A model generated the notes under the pieces. That model saw nothing but the letters and a program-made list of their open reading frames with translations. It had not been told where the DNA came from and searched no databases. The translations under genes were made by a program, and so were the position numbers. From NCBI GenBank assembly GCA_002724775.1, contig PBPR01000068.1, positions 1-5,627 of the forward strand: a stretch of DNA of 5,627 nucleotides, written 5' to 3'. Numbering within the stretch: the first letter of the stretch is position 1; each line of letters begins with the position of its first letter. Source of the stretch: Methanobacteriota archaeon. GTDB taxonomy: Archaea > Thermoplasmatota > Poseidoniia > MGIII > CG-Epi1. Shown in pieces: positions 1-5,627 of the stretch.

Positions 1-770
1 CTGATTTTTAATCCATTGTCATTCGCAAATTTTTCACTTGTAATTAACATTGCTGAAGCTCCAATTGAAAAAGGACTTGAAGTAGCAGCAGTAACAGTCC
101 CATCAGCTCTGAAAGCAGGATTCAAAGATTTAATTTTCTCTTTGTCAGGAGTTCGAGGACCGCTATCTTGATCAATAATAGTTCCGTCTTCTAATGTTAT
201 TGGTACTATCTCATTATCAAATTTTCCTGCATCTCTTGCAGCTACAGCTTTTTCATGTGATGAAAATGAAAAGTCTTCTTGTTCTTCTCTAGATATATTT
301 AGCTCATCGGCAAGTAATTCTGCACCTTCGCCCATAGATATATAATAATCTTGCTCTGCCAATTTAACATTAAAGTCTGGGGCAAATCCTCCTTGTGGAA
401 TAGTAAACATATCTTCAACTCCACCAGCAATACCAACCTCAATATCACCAGCCTCAATAGCTGAGCTAATCATGTGAAGTGATGTCATGGCTGATCCGCA
501 GTAACGATTAATAACATTAGCAGCAGCGGTTTCAGGAATACCTGCTAGAATAGATGCTCCTCTAGCAACTAACATGCCTGTTGGTCCCTCTGGAAATGCG
601 CATCCTAATGAAACATCTTCGACCAAATTAACATCTAACTCCTTATTTCTATCTAATAAACCTTTGATTACTTGGCCAGCAATTTCATCTGATCTCATTC
701 CAATCATTGGGCTACCTTTTGTACCTATTGGAGATCTAACTCCATCGATAATTACAGCTTTATTACTCAT
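1..770 (-). CDS. FadA-like 3-ketoacyl-CoA / acetyl-CoA C-acyltransferase (thiolase), 3' end cut by window
   Basis: Cytoplasmic thiolase that splits 3-ketoacyl-CoA with free CoA into acetyl-CoA and a shortened acyl-CoA, the last step of beta-oxidation. The visible 256 residues cover the N-terminal thiolase domain and the linking loop. The start reads MSNKAVIIDGVRSPIG. The nucleophilic cysteine is Cys91 in NRYCGSAMTSLH, close in wording and position to E. coli FadA. GGVEDM follows at 117-121. The protein leaves the window at the residues after SIGASAML; about 135-170 residues, with the expected GHPxGxSG and CxGxGxG motifs, lie beyond position 1. The start at 770 is fixed by AGGAGG at the right spacing and by the neighbouring stop nine bases upstream. 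It is the last visible gene of the repressor-dehydrogenase-thiolase unit. One oddity is Ile in place of the usual Asp in the SDGA motif (residue 236). A biosynthetic acetoacetyl-CoA thiolase is possible, but the FadA-like wording and the dehydrogenase neighbour favour degradation. Confidence 0.92.
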   Translation of the reverse strand, partial: MSNKAVIIDGVRSPIGTKGSPMIGMRSDEIAGQVIKGLLDRNKELDVNLVEDVSLGCAFPEGPTGMLVARGASILAGIPETAAANVINRYCGSAMTSLHMISSAIEAGDIEVGIAGGVEDMFTIPQGGFAPDFNVKLAEQDYYISMGEGAELLADELNISREEQEDFSFSSHEKAVAARDAGKFDNEIVPITLEDGTIIDQDSGPRTPDKEKIKSLNPAFRADGTVTAATSSPFSIGASAMLITSEKFANDNGLKI

Positions 771-774
771 TTTT

Positions 775-780
775 CCTCCT
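775..780 (-). promoter_or_regulatory. Strong Shine-Dalgarno site for the thiolase
   Basis: Read on the minus strand, AGGAGG lies four bases ahead of the ATG at 770. Its first A is also the last base of the dehydrogenase TAA stop. It is the best ribosome site in the window; the other four genes have weak or no recognisable sites. This suggests that the thiolase is translated independently at a good rate, while upstream genes rely more on coupling. Confidence 0.9.
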
Positions 781-2594
781 TAAAAGCTTTGAACTGGATA
801 GCCACCAGATTCAACAACTTTTTCTCCAATTATTTTCTTCAAACCAATTGTATCAGTTGATAAAGAAAGTCTTTCTTTCAAAACATCAAGCTTTGCATTT
901 AAATCGGCTGGAATATCGCCATTATAAATATTATTTAATATTTTGTATGCATACTCCATGACTCTAATACCTTGCTCAGCAGTATAAACTTTAGCACATA
1001 GTTCAGGCACAATTTGATTTTTAGTTTCATAAAAATCTTTATGTTGCATAACTCTTGATAAGGTTGAATCAGCTACATAGCAGTAGATAAGAATGTTAGC
1101 AAGATTTTCAATAATTACTTGCTCAGTTCCTATATCTTGACCATGCTTACTTAAAGACTCATTTAGACAAATAGCATAAAGAGCTTTGGCAGCCTCAATA
1201 CACTCCACTTCATCCTTATAATCTCCTTCATAACCACTATCAAGGCCATCTTTACAATAGCTATCAACTTTTTCTAAGTATTCTTTAAATCCTATCTCTC
1301 CGCTAAGAGCTTTTGTAATCATTGCTCTTCCACAAAGCATTTTATTAATCTCATTCGTTCCTTCCCAAATCTTATTGATTCTATTGTCTCTATAAGCTTG
1401 AGCCATTGGATATTCTTCAATAAAACCATATCCACCAAAAATCTGGAAACAATGATCAATTAATTGTTCTGCAGATTCGCTACCATAAACTTTCACAATA
1501 GAATTTTCGGCAATATATTTTTCAGTGGTATTACCCTGTTTAATATAGTATTTAGGATCATCCTTATCTAATTCATTGATAGCTTCTGTCTGTTTACCGA
1601 TAACGGAATAACAAGTACTATCTAATGTGTAAGTAAGGATAGCCGCAGAAGCCAACTTTTCCTGTATAGATCCAAAATCAGAAATATATTGTCCAAAAGC
1701 TTTTCTCTCCTTGGCATACTCAACTGCACGCTCCATACCTAAAATCATTCCTCCAATTGCAGAAGCACCTAGCTTAAATCGACCAATATTTAATCCACAA
1801 AATGCAGGGCCAGCTCCATCACCAACACTACCAAGCAAATTCTCTACAGGAACTTTACAGTCTGTAAAGTACAATGGAACAGTCGAAGATCCTTCCATAC
1901 CCATCTTCTTTTCTTCTTTTCCAATTTCAAATCCAGGTGTGCCTTTTTCAACGACTATTGAAGAAAACTTTCCATCAATTTTCAAAGCTACTATAAAAGT
2001 ATCTGCCCATGCACCGTTTGAAATGAAGATTTTTTGACCATTTAAAATGTAGTGTTTGCCGTCTTCAGAAAGAACACCTGTGGTTTTAGAGTTTGTGGCA
2101 TCAGAACCAGCTTCAGGCTCAGTTAAACCAAATGCTGCAATTTTTTCTCCAGAACAAATACCTGGCAACCATTTTTGCTTTTGCTCATCATTACCGTACC
2201 AAATAATACCTAAAGAACCAATTGAGGTTTGTACGTTCCATACAGTACAGAAAGATGCACTACCGCAAAAAGATATACCTTCAGCAAGTATACACATTCC
2301 AGTTTTTGTCATTTCCGAACCACCATATTTTTCAGGAACATCGATTCCTAAAAATCCTAATTCACCCATTTGTTCTACAAGCTTTCTGATTAATTTTTCA
2401 TCTTTCTTGTTTAATTCATTTTGTGATAATGGTAAAAGTTCATTTGTTGCGAAATCGCGCATTGCTTCATAAATCATTTTTTCTTCATCAGAAAATAGTT
2501 CTTTACAAAACACTTGTTCAGATCCAACAACATTAGTTAGAAATGTACCACCTGTTTTAATTTTACTATAATCGACTGATTGTTCTTTTGACAT
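780..2594 (-). CDS. Acyl-CoA dehydrogenase, VLCAD/FadE-like (604 aa)
   Basis: FAD enzyme that introduces the trans-2 double bond into fatty acyl-CoA, the first step of beta-oxidation, passing electrons to electron-transfer flavoprotein. The domains run in order: N-terminal helical domain (about 35-150), a beta middle domain with FAD/substrate motifs TEPEAGSD (158-165) and ISNGAWAD (191-198), then the C-terminal helical domain with GGYG (387-390), AYRDNRINKIWEGTNEI, and catalytic base Glu411 in the WEGT motif. Residues about 430-604 are an extra helical extension. This length and layout match mitochondrial VLCAD/ACAD9 and Bacillus FadE (YusJ), not the short roughly 380-residue dehydrogenases, so long-chain substrates are likely by family inference. 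The opening 'KTGGTFLTN' also resembles the N-terminus of that group. The ATG at 2594 overlaps the repressor stop (TAATG), and GGGG sits just upstream. All key residues are present, with no sign of damage. Exact chain length cannot be read from sequence. Confidence 0.95.
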   Translation of the reverse strand: MSKEQSVDYSKIKTGGTFLTNVVGSEQVFCKELFSDEEKMIYEAMRDFATNELLPLSQNELNKKDEKLIRKLVEQMGELGFLGIDVPEKYGGSEMTKTGMCILAEGISFCGSASFCTVWNVQTSIGSLGIIWYGNDEQKQKWLPGICSGEKIAAFGLTEPEAGSDATNSKTTGVLSEDGKHYILNGQKIFISNGAWADTFIVALKIDGKFSSIVVEKGTPGFEIGKEEKKMGMEGSSTVPLYFTDCKVPVENLLGSVGDGAGPAFCGLNIGRFKLGASAIGGMILGMERAVEYAKERKAFGQYISDFGSIQEKLASAAILTYTLDSTCYSVIGKQTEAINELDKDDPKYYIKQGNTTEKYIAENSIVKVYGSESAEQLIDHCFQIFGGYGFIEEYPMAQAYRDNRINKIWEGTNEINKMLCGRAMITKALSGEIGFKEYLEKVDSYCKDGLDSGYEGDYKDEVECIEAAKALYAICLNESLSKHGQDIGTEQVIIENLANILIYCYVADSTLSRVMQHKDFYETKNQIVPELCAKVYTAEQGIRVMEYAYKILNNIYNGDIPADLNAKLDVLKERLSLSTDTIGLKKIIGEKVVESGGYPVQSF

Positions 2595-3205
2595 TATTTT
2601 TCCCCTTTTCTTTGAGTATAGACATATAAAATAGAGCTTGAAATTTCTTCAATATATTTTTCAGCGTCAACGTACTTTGAATTAAAGATATTAAACCAAA
2701 AAATACCTTCAAAATTAAGTATTAATGATAAAGCTGGAGTTTTAGCATTATCAGGCTGCAAATTAACAAACTCTTTACTTTCTATGCCTCTTAAAATTAT
2801 TAATTCAATAAATCTTTGAAAACGATTATAAACTTTCTGCATCTTCTTTCTAAAATCATCATCATGTCTTGCAATTGCCCACAATGTTGGAAGACAATTA
2901 AAAAAACTTCCATCAATTTTAAGCTGTTTAGCTAAAAGATTGAAAAGTTGTTTTATTGCTTTTGCACTAGAATCTTCATCTCCCGCTGGTGCAAGCAATT
3001 CTTGGGTTTGATTTTCCCACATATCGATTACTGCAAGATATACTTCTTTTTTACTTGAGTAATAATGATAAATTGCACCCTTACTCATTTTTGATTCTGC
3101 TACAATATCATCCATTGTGCTACTGTAATAACCTTTATTAGTTAAAACTTTAACAGCAGCCATCAAAATACTATTTTTTTTATCGCTTTGAAGATTTTTG
3201 TTCAT
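2594..3205 (-). CDS. TetR/AcrR-family transcriptional repressor (203 aa)
   Basis: DNA-binding repressor of the TetR family, normally a homodimer released from DNA by a small ligand. Residues about 10-57 form the three-helix DNA-binding domain: ILMAAVKVLTNKGYYSSTMD, then DIVAESKMSKGAIYHYYSSK, with the family hallmark G-x-[IL]-Y-x-[HY]-[YF] at 43-49 (GAIYHYY). Residues about 60-195 are predicted helical and divergent, as expected for the ligand pocket and dimer interface, so the ligand cannot be read directly. It is the first gene of the unit, directly followed by an acyl-CoA dehydrogenase and a thiolase. By analogy with TetR-type fatty-acid regulators (Bacillus/Thermus FadR, Pseudomonas PsrA), an acyl-CoA ligand is the best guess. 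A perfect palindrome three bases from its start codon is the likely operator, giving autorepression. The ATG at 3205 has no clear Shine-Dalgarno; no later Met would preserve the full first helix. Confidence 0.93.
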   Translation of the reverse strand: MNKNLQSDKKNSILMAAVKVLTNKGYYSSTMDDIVAESKMSKGAIYHYYSSKKEVYLAVIDMWENQTQELLAPAGDEDSSAKAIKQLFNLLAKQLKIDGSFFNCLPTLWAIARHDDDFRKKMQKVYNRFQRFIELIILRGIESKEFVNLQPDNAKTPALSLILNFEGIFWFNIFNSKYVDAEKYIEEISSSILYVYTQRKGEK

Positions 3206-3207
3206 AA

Positions 3208-3221
3208 ACCGACTAGTCGGT
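3208..3221. promoter_or_regulatory. Probable TetR operator, perfect 14-bp palindrome
   Basis: ACCGACTAGTCGGT equals its own reverse complement over all 14 bases and stands out as GC-richer than its surroundings. It ends two bases before the repressor start codon, overlaps the predicted transcription start of the leftward promoter, and fits the size of common TetR-family operators. Binding by the adjacent repressor would block its own operon by occlusion. That this protein is the one that binds here is inference from position. Confidence 0.8.
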
Positions 3222-3223
3222 CT

Positions 3224-3252
3224 AAGATAAAAAAAACATTGATATATATCAA
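3224..3252 (-). promoter_or_regulatory. Predicted sigma70-type promoter of the repressor-dehydrogenase-thiolase unit
   Basis: On the minus strand the -35 element TTGATA (3252-3247) and the -10 element TATCTT (3229-3224) are separated by exactly 17 bases, with eight T residues at the downstream end of the spacer. The expected start point is near 3217, inside the palindromic operator, leaving a leader of roughly a dozen bases and little room for a ribosome site. In AT-rich DNA such matches arise by chance, but the spacing and fit with the operator support it. Confidence 0.62.
3239..3252. promoter_or_regulatory. FNR/Anr-like palindrome TTGAT-N4-ATCAA (possible)
   Basis: TTGATATATATCAA is a perfect 14-bp palindrome and an exact match to the FNR-type half-site pattern. 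Its centre is 52 bases before the rpe start and about 28 bases before the predicted leftward start point. There, binding would cover the -35 box and repress the lipid unit. The overlap with the -35 hexamer TTGATA explains half of the match, and alternating AT is common here, so a real regulator site is only a possibility. Confidence 0.35.
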
Positions 3253-3297
3253 CAATTCCTTTGCTATTAGAAAATTTTTTTATGTAGCTTTAGTATC

Positions 3298-3981
3298 ATG
3301 TCTAACGCAAAAAATCCTATAATTGCTCCGTCAATATTGGGCGCTGATTTTTCAAATCTTCAAAAAGAAATTGAATTTTGTAATGACTCAAAAGCAAAAT
3401 GGCTTCATTTAGACATCATGGATCAACAATTTGTGCCAAATCTTTCTTTTGGACCTGGACTAGTAAAATCTTTAAGACAACATTCTGAATTATTTTTTGA
3501 TGTACATTTAATGGTTAGCAATCCTTTTGATATGCTTCTACCCTTTATTGATGCAGGAGCGGACGGAATATCATTTCATATTGAAGCAACTGAATCACGC
3601 TTTACATTTCCACCTAAAATTTTAATCAATATGATCAAAAAAAATGGTTTGAAATGTGGGATTGCTATAAAGCCTAAAACGCCATTTTCAATTTTAAAAA
3701 AATATATAGAATTCATCGATTACATAGTTGTTATGTCAGTTGAGCCTGGGTTTGGTGGACAAAACTTTATTCCTTCAACAATTCAAAAAATCTCTGAAAT
3801 AAATGAATATCTTATTGAACAGAAAATTAGAGATAAAATTATGATTCAGGTTGATGGAGGTATTAAACTTGAAAATTATAAAGATGTATTAGCAGCTGGA
3901 GGTGATATACTTGTTGCAGGATCACAAGTATTTCAATCTGAAAATCCTGTAGAAACTATTAATACAATGTACTCAAAATGA
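3298..3981 (+). CDS. rpe: Ribulose-phosphate 3-epimerase (227 aa)
   Basis: Cytoplasmic metal-dependent enzyme that interconverts D-ribulose 5-phosphate and D-xylulose 5-phosphate in the non-oxidative pentose phosphate pathway (also used by the Calvin and RuMP cycles). It is a single TIM barrel of normal family length. The family marks are all present: APSILGADF (10-18) with Ser12, the metal ligands and acid/bases His37 and Asp39 in HLDIMD, His70 in DVHLMV, the phosphate loop MSVEPGFGGQ (146-155), Asp186 in QVDGGI, and a final phosphate-binding segment VAGSQVF (206-212). The ATG at 3298 puts APSIL at the usual distance from the N-terminus; no good Shine-Dalgarno precedes it, and the transcript may have a very short leader. 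It overlaps transketolase by four bases, so the two are almost certainly co-transcribed and coupled. No alternative function is likely. Confidence 0.96.
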   Translation: MSNAKNPIIAPSILGADFSNLQKEIEFCNDSKAKWLHLDIMDQQFVPNLSFGPGLVKSLRQHSELFFDVHLMVSNPFDMLLPFIDAGADGISFHIEATESRFTFPPKILINMIKKNGLKCGIAIKPKTPFSILKKYIEFIDYIVVMSVEPGFGGQNFIPSTIQKISEINEYLIEQKIRDKIMIQVDGGIKLENYKDVLAAGGDILVAGSQVFQSENPVETINTMYSK

Positions 3982-5627
3982 ATAATAATCCTATTACAGA
4001 TTTCAATAAATTAAATGATAAACAAAAAGATTTACATACAGTAAATATTATCAAAGGACTAGTAATGGATGGAGTCCGAAATGCTAATTCAGGACATCCG
4101 GGCGGTCCAATGTCTTTAGCAGACTTTACCTACATTTTGTATTCTGAATTTCTAACAATTGATCCGAAAAATCCTGATTGGGAAAATAGAGATCGAGTGG
4201 TATTATCAGTCGGTCATACATGCATGCTCATTTATTCTATATTGTATTTATGTGGCTACTTAAAAATGGATGATTTGAAAAATTTTAGAAAATTAGGGAG
4301 CTTAACTCCAGGTCATCCAGAAATAGAGACTCCAGGTGTTGATGCAAATACTGGTCCACTTGGACAAGGAGTAGGAATGGGGATTGGAATGGCCCTAGCA
4401 GAAAAAGCTTCATCTCATTCATCGTTGAAAAGATTTACATACATTTTAGCAGGTGATGGCGACTTACAAGAACCAATAGCTCTTGGAGCTAGCACTCTTG
4501 CAGGTCATTGGAAATTATCAAATCTCATCATGTTTTATGATAAAAATGATATTCAGATTGCAGGAAATACTTCTAGAGTTGATTCAACAGATTATGCCAA
4601 ACTTTATGATGCCATGGGATGGCATGTTCAAGAAATTGATGGTCATAATCACGATGAAATAAGATTATCTTTAAAGAATGCGCAGTCGAGTGATAAGCCA
4701 AGCATAATAATTGGAAAAACTATTATAGCAAAAGGAAGCCATAGCTTAGAACATAGCCCTAAATCTCATGGTTCTCCATTCAGTGAAGATGAAATTAAGC
4801 TCACAAAAGAGAAACTTGGAATTCCTAAGGATTCATTTTTCTGCAATGAAGATATTATTGGTCATTTTCAAAGAAATTTTGATTCCTTAAATGACAAGAT
4901 AGCTTCAATAGATAATGAATTTGAAAAAGATAATCATAATTTCAGTCAAATGTTCGAATCATTGTCAGTTCCAGATTTCGGAGACAATCTAATGGCAACA
5001 AGACAAGCATTTGGATTATCTTTAGATGAATTTGCTGAAAAATTTCCGCATATTATCGGAGGTTCAGCTGATTTAGACGGATCAAACTGTACAACTAACT
5101 TTGCTAGCTCATATGATGACTTTTCATCATCCAATCCAAAAGGAAGGAATATAGCATTTGGAGTTAGAGAATTTCCTATGGGAGCTATTATGAATGGAAT
5201 TGCTCTTTATGGAAATCACTTTCCATTTGGTGGGACATTTTTAGTTTTTAGCGATTATGTTAGATCAGCAATTAGATTATCAGCAATTCAAAAACTTCAT
5301 GTTATGTATGAATTTACGCACGATTCAATTTTTGTTGGAGAAGATGGCCCTACCCATCAACCAGTTGAACACATAATGTCTTTAAGGACTATTCCTAACC
5401 TTCTAGTATTTAGACCATCTGATGCATTAGAAACTTTTTACTGTTTTAAAACAATTATGAAAAATACTAAAAATCCCAGTGCAATTCTTCTTACCCGACA
5501 AAAATTATCTAAACTCAATATTAGTAAAAATGAAATTGAAGAAGGGGTTAATAAAGGAGCATATATTTTACATAAAGAAGATAATCCGGATGCAATTTTA
5601 TTTACTTCCGGTTCTGAAGCTCATTTA
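3978..5627 (+). CDS. tkt: Transketolase, 3' end cut by window (550 aa visible)
   Basis: Thiamine-diphosphate enzyme that moves a two-carbon ketol unit from xylulose 5-phosphate (the product of the preceding gene) to aldose phosphates. The ATG at 3978 overlaps the rpe stop as ATGA. The frame stays open to the window end, with about 110-150 residues missing. Visible marks: SGHPGGP (38-44) with His40, His80 in SVGH, TGPLGQG (125-131), the ThDP/metal motif GDGDLQEP (159-166) ending at Asn190 in FYDKN, His264 in KSHGSP, and GGSADLDGSN (361-370). Then follows the second domain with catalytic Glu398 in VREFPM, THDS (447-450) and GEDGPTHQPVEH (454-465). The cut falls at TGSEAHL-like wording, the start of the C-terminal domain. 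Compared with E. coli TktA, two motifs differ: QEP replaces MEG, and GHTC replaces GHGS. All recognised catalytic residues remain, so it should be active. 1-deoxyxylulose-5-phosphate synthase is excluded by the motif set and domain order. Confidence 0.95.
   Translation, partial: MNNNPITDFNKLNDKQKDLHTVNIIKGLVMDGVRNANSGHPGGPMSLADFTYILYSEFLTIDPKNPDWENRDRVVLSVGHTCMLIYSILYLCGYLKMDDLKNFRKLGSLTPGHPEIETPGVDANTGPLGQGVGMGIGMALAEKASSHSSLKRFTYILAGDGDLQEPIALGASTLAGHWKLSNLIMFYDKNDIQIAGNTSRVDSTDYAKLYDAMGWHVQEIDGHNHDEIRLSLKNAQSSDKPSIIIGKTIIAKGSHSLEHSPKSHGSPFSEDEIKLTKEKLGIPKDSFFCNEDIIGHFQRNFDSLNDKIASIDNEFEKDNHNFSQMFESLSVPDFGDNLMATRQAFGLSLDEFAEKFPHIIGGSADLDGSNCTTNFASSYDDFSSSNPKGRNIAFGVREFPMGAIMNGIALYGNHFPFGGTFLVFSDYVRSAIRLSAIQKLHVMYEFTHDSIFVGEDGPTHQPVEHIMSLRTIPNLLVFRPSDALETFYCFKTIMKNTKNPSAILLTRQKLSKLNISKNEIEEGVNKGAYILHKEDNPDAILFTSGSEAHL

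Larger units (their letters stand above)
3206..3297. promoter_or_regulatory. Divergent intergenic control region between the TetR unit and rpe-tkt
   Basis: This 92-base, very AT-rich spacer is the only real non-coding DNA in the window and must hold promoters for both directions. The left half holds a TetR-type operator, a good leftward promoter and an FNR-like palindrome. The right half holds an A4T7 tract (3271-3281) that could bend DNA. For the rightward rpe promoter only weak candidates are visible: TATGTA at 3281-3286 as a -10 box with no well-spaced -35. No terminator hairpin or riboswitch is seen. Confidence 0.8.

Noticed and set aside
574..783. Plus-strand open frame of 69 codons opposite the thiolase start
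   Set aside because: It lies wholly antisense to the conserved thiolase N-terminus, has a low-complexity Ser/Thr/Pro composition and no ribosome site. It is a shadow of the real gene.
1711..2472. Two plus-strand open frames (1711-2037 and 2056-2472) opposite the acyl-CoA dehydrogenase
   Set aside because: Both are antisense to well-conserved FAD-domain sequence, are Ser/Pro-rich, match no family I recognise, and have no promoter or ribosome site of their own.
3271..3281. A4T7 tract before rpe considered as a rho-independent terminator
   Set aside because: No GC-rich hairpin precedes the T run in either direction, and the flanking genes diverge, so no transcript should end here.
3206..3297. 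Riboswitch or small RNA in the divergent spacer
   Set aside because: After the two 14-bp palindromes and the promoter are placed, too little sequence remains for a structured leader, and predicted leaders are very short on both sides.
4946..5134. Minus-strand open frame of 62 codons inside transketolase
   Set aside because: It is antisense to conserved transketolase sequence including GGSADL, with no start signals or recognisable domain.

Overview
The window is AT-rich (about one third G+C by eye) and densely coding. It has standard bacterial start and stop codons, overlapping genes, and one short divergent intergenic region. The proteins are ordinary bacterial enzymes with A/T-biased codons throughout. 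This suggests a streamlined, low-GC, probably Gram-negative heterotroph such as many marine planktonic bacteria. I cannot fix the phylum from these five genes. No tRNA, rRNA, CRISPR array, insertion sequence or phage gene is visible, and no gap exceeds 100 bases.

Left block (1-3205, all minus strand): a compact three-gene unit, read right to left, encoding a TetR-family repressor, a VLCAD/FadE-like acyl-CoA dehydrogenase of 604 residues, and a FadA-like thiolase cut by the left window edge. The repressor stop and dehydrogenase start share one base (TAATG). The dehydrogenase stop runs into a full AGGAGG ribosome site for the thiolase. The unit supplies the first (oxidation) and last (thiolysis) steps of a fatty acyl-CoA beta-oxidation spiral. 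The middle steps (hydratase and hydroxyacyl-CoA dehydrogenase) are not in the window but may lie downstream of the thiolase.

Centre (3206-3297): a 92-base divergent control region. It holds a perfect 14-bp palindrome (ACCGACTAGTCGGT) beside the repressor start. A good sigma70-type promoter (TTGATA, 17 bp, TATCTT) fires leftward, with its predicted start point inside that palindrome. A second perfect palindrome, TTGATATATATCAA, matches the FNR/Anr half-site pattern TTGAT-N4-ATCAA and overlaps the -35 box. The simplest model is that the TetR protein represses its own operon until an inducer, plausibly an acyl-CoA, releases it. A redox-type regulator may also bind; this is weaker.

Right block (3298-5627, plus strand): ribulose-phosphate 3-epimerase (rpe) followed, with an ATGA overlap, by transketolase (tkt), which is cut by the right window edge. 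These are consecutive enzymes of the non-oxidative pentose phosphate pathway, or the regenerative arm of a Calvin or RuMP cycle, though nothing here proves a cycle. The two blocks appear functionally separate, lipid degradation against sugar phosphate interconversion, and share only the divergent promoter region.

I see no convincing new system. The most checkable points are the two palindromes in the control region, an unusual residue in the thiolase (SIGA where SDGA is usual), and variant motifs in the transketolase.
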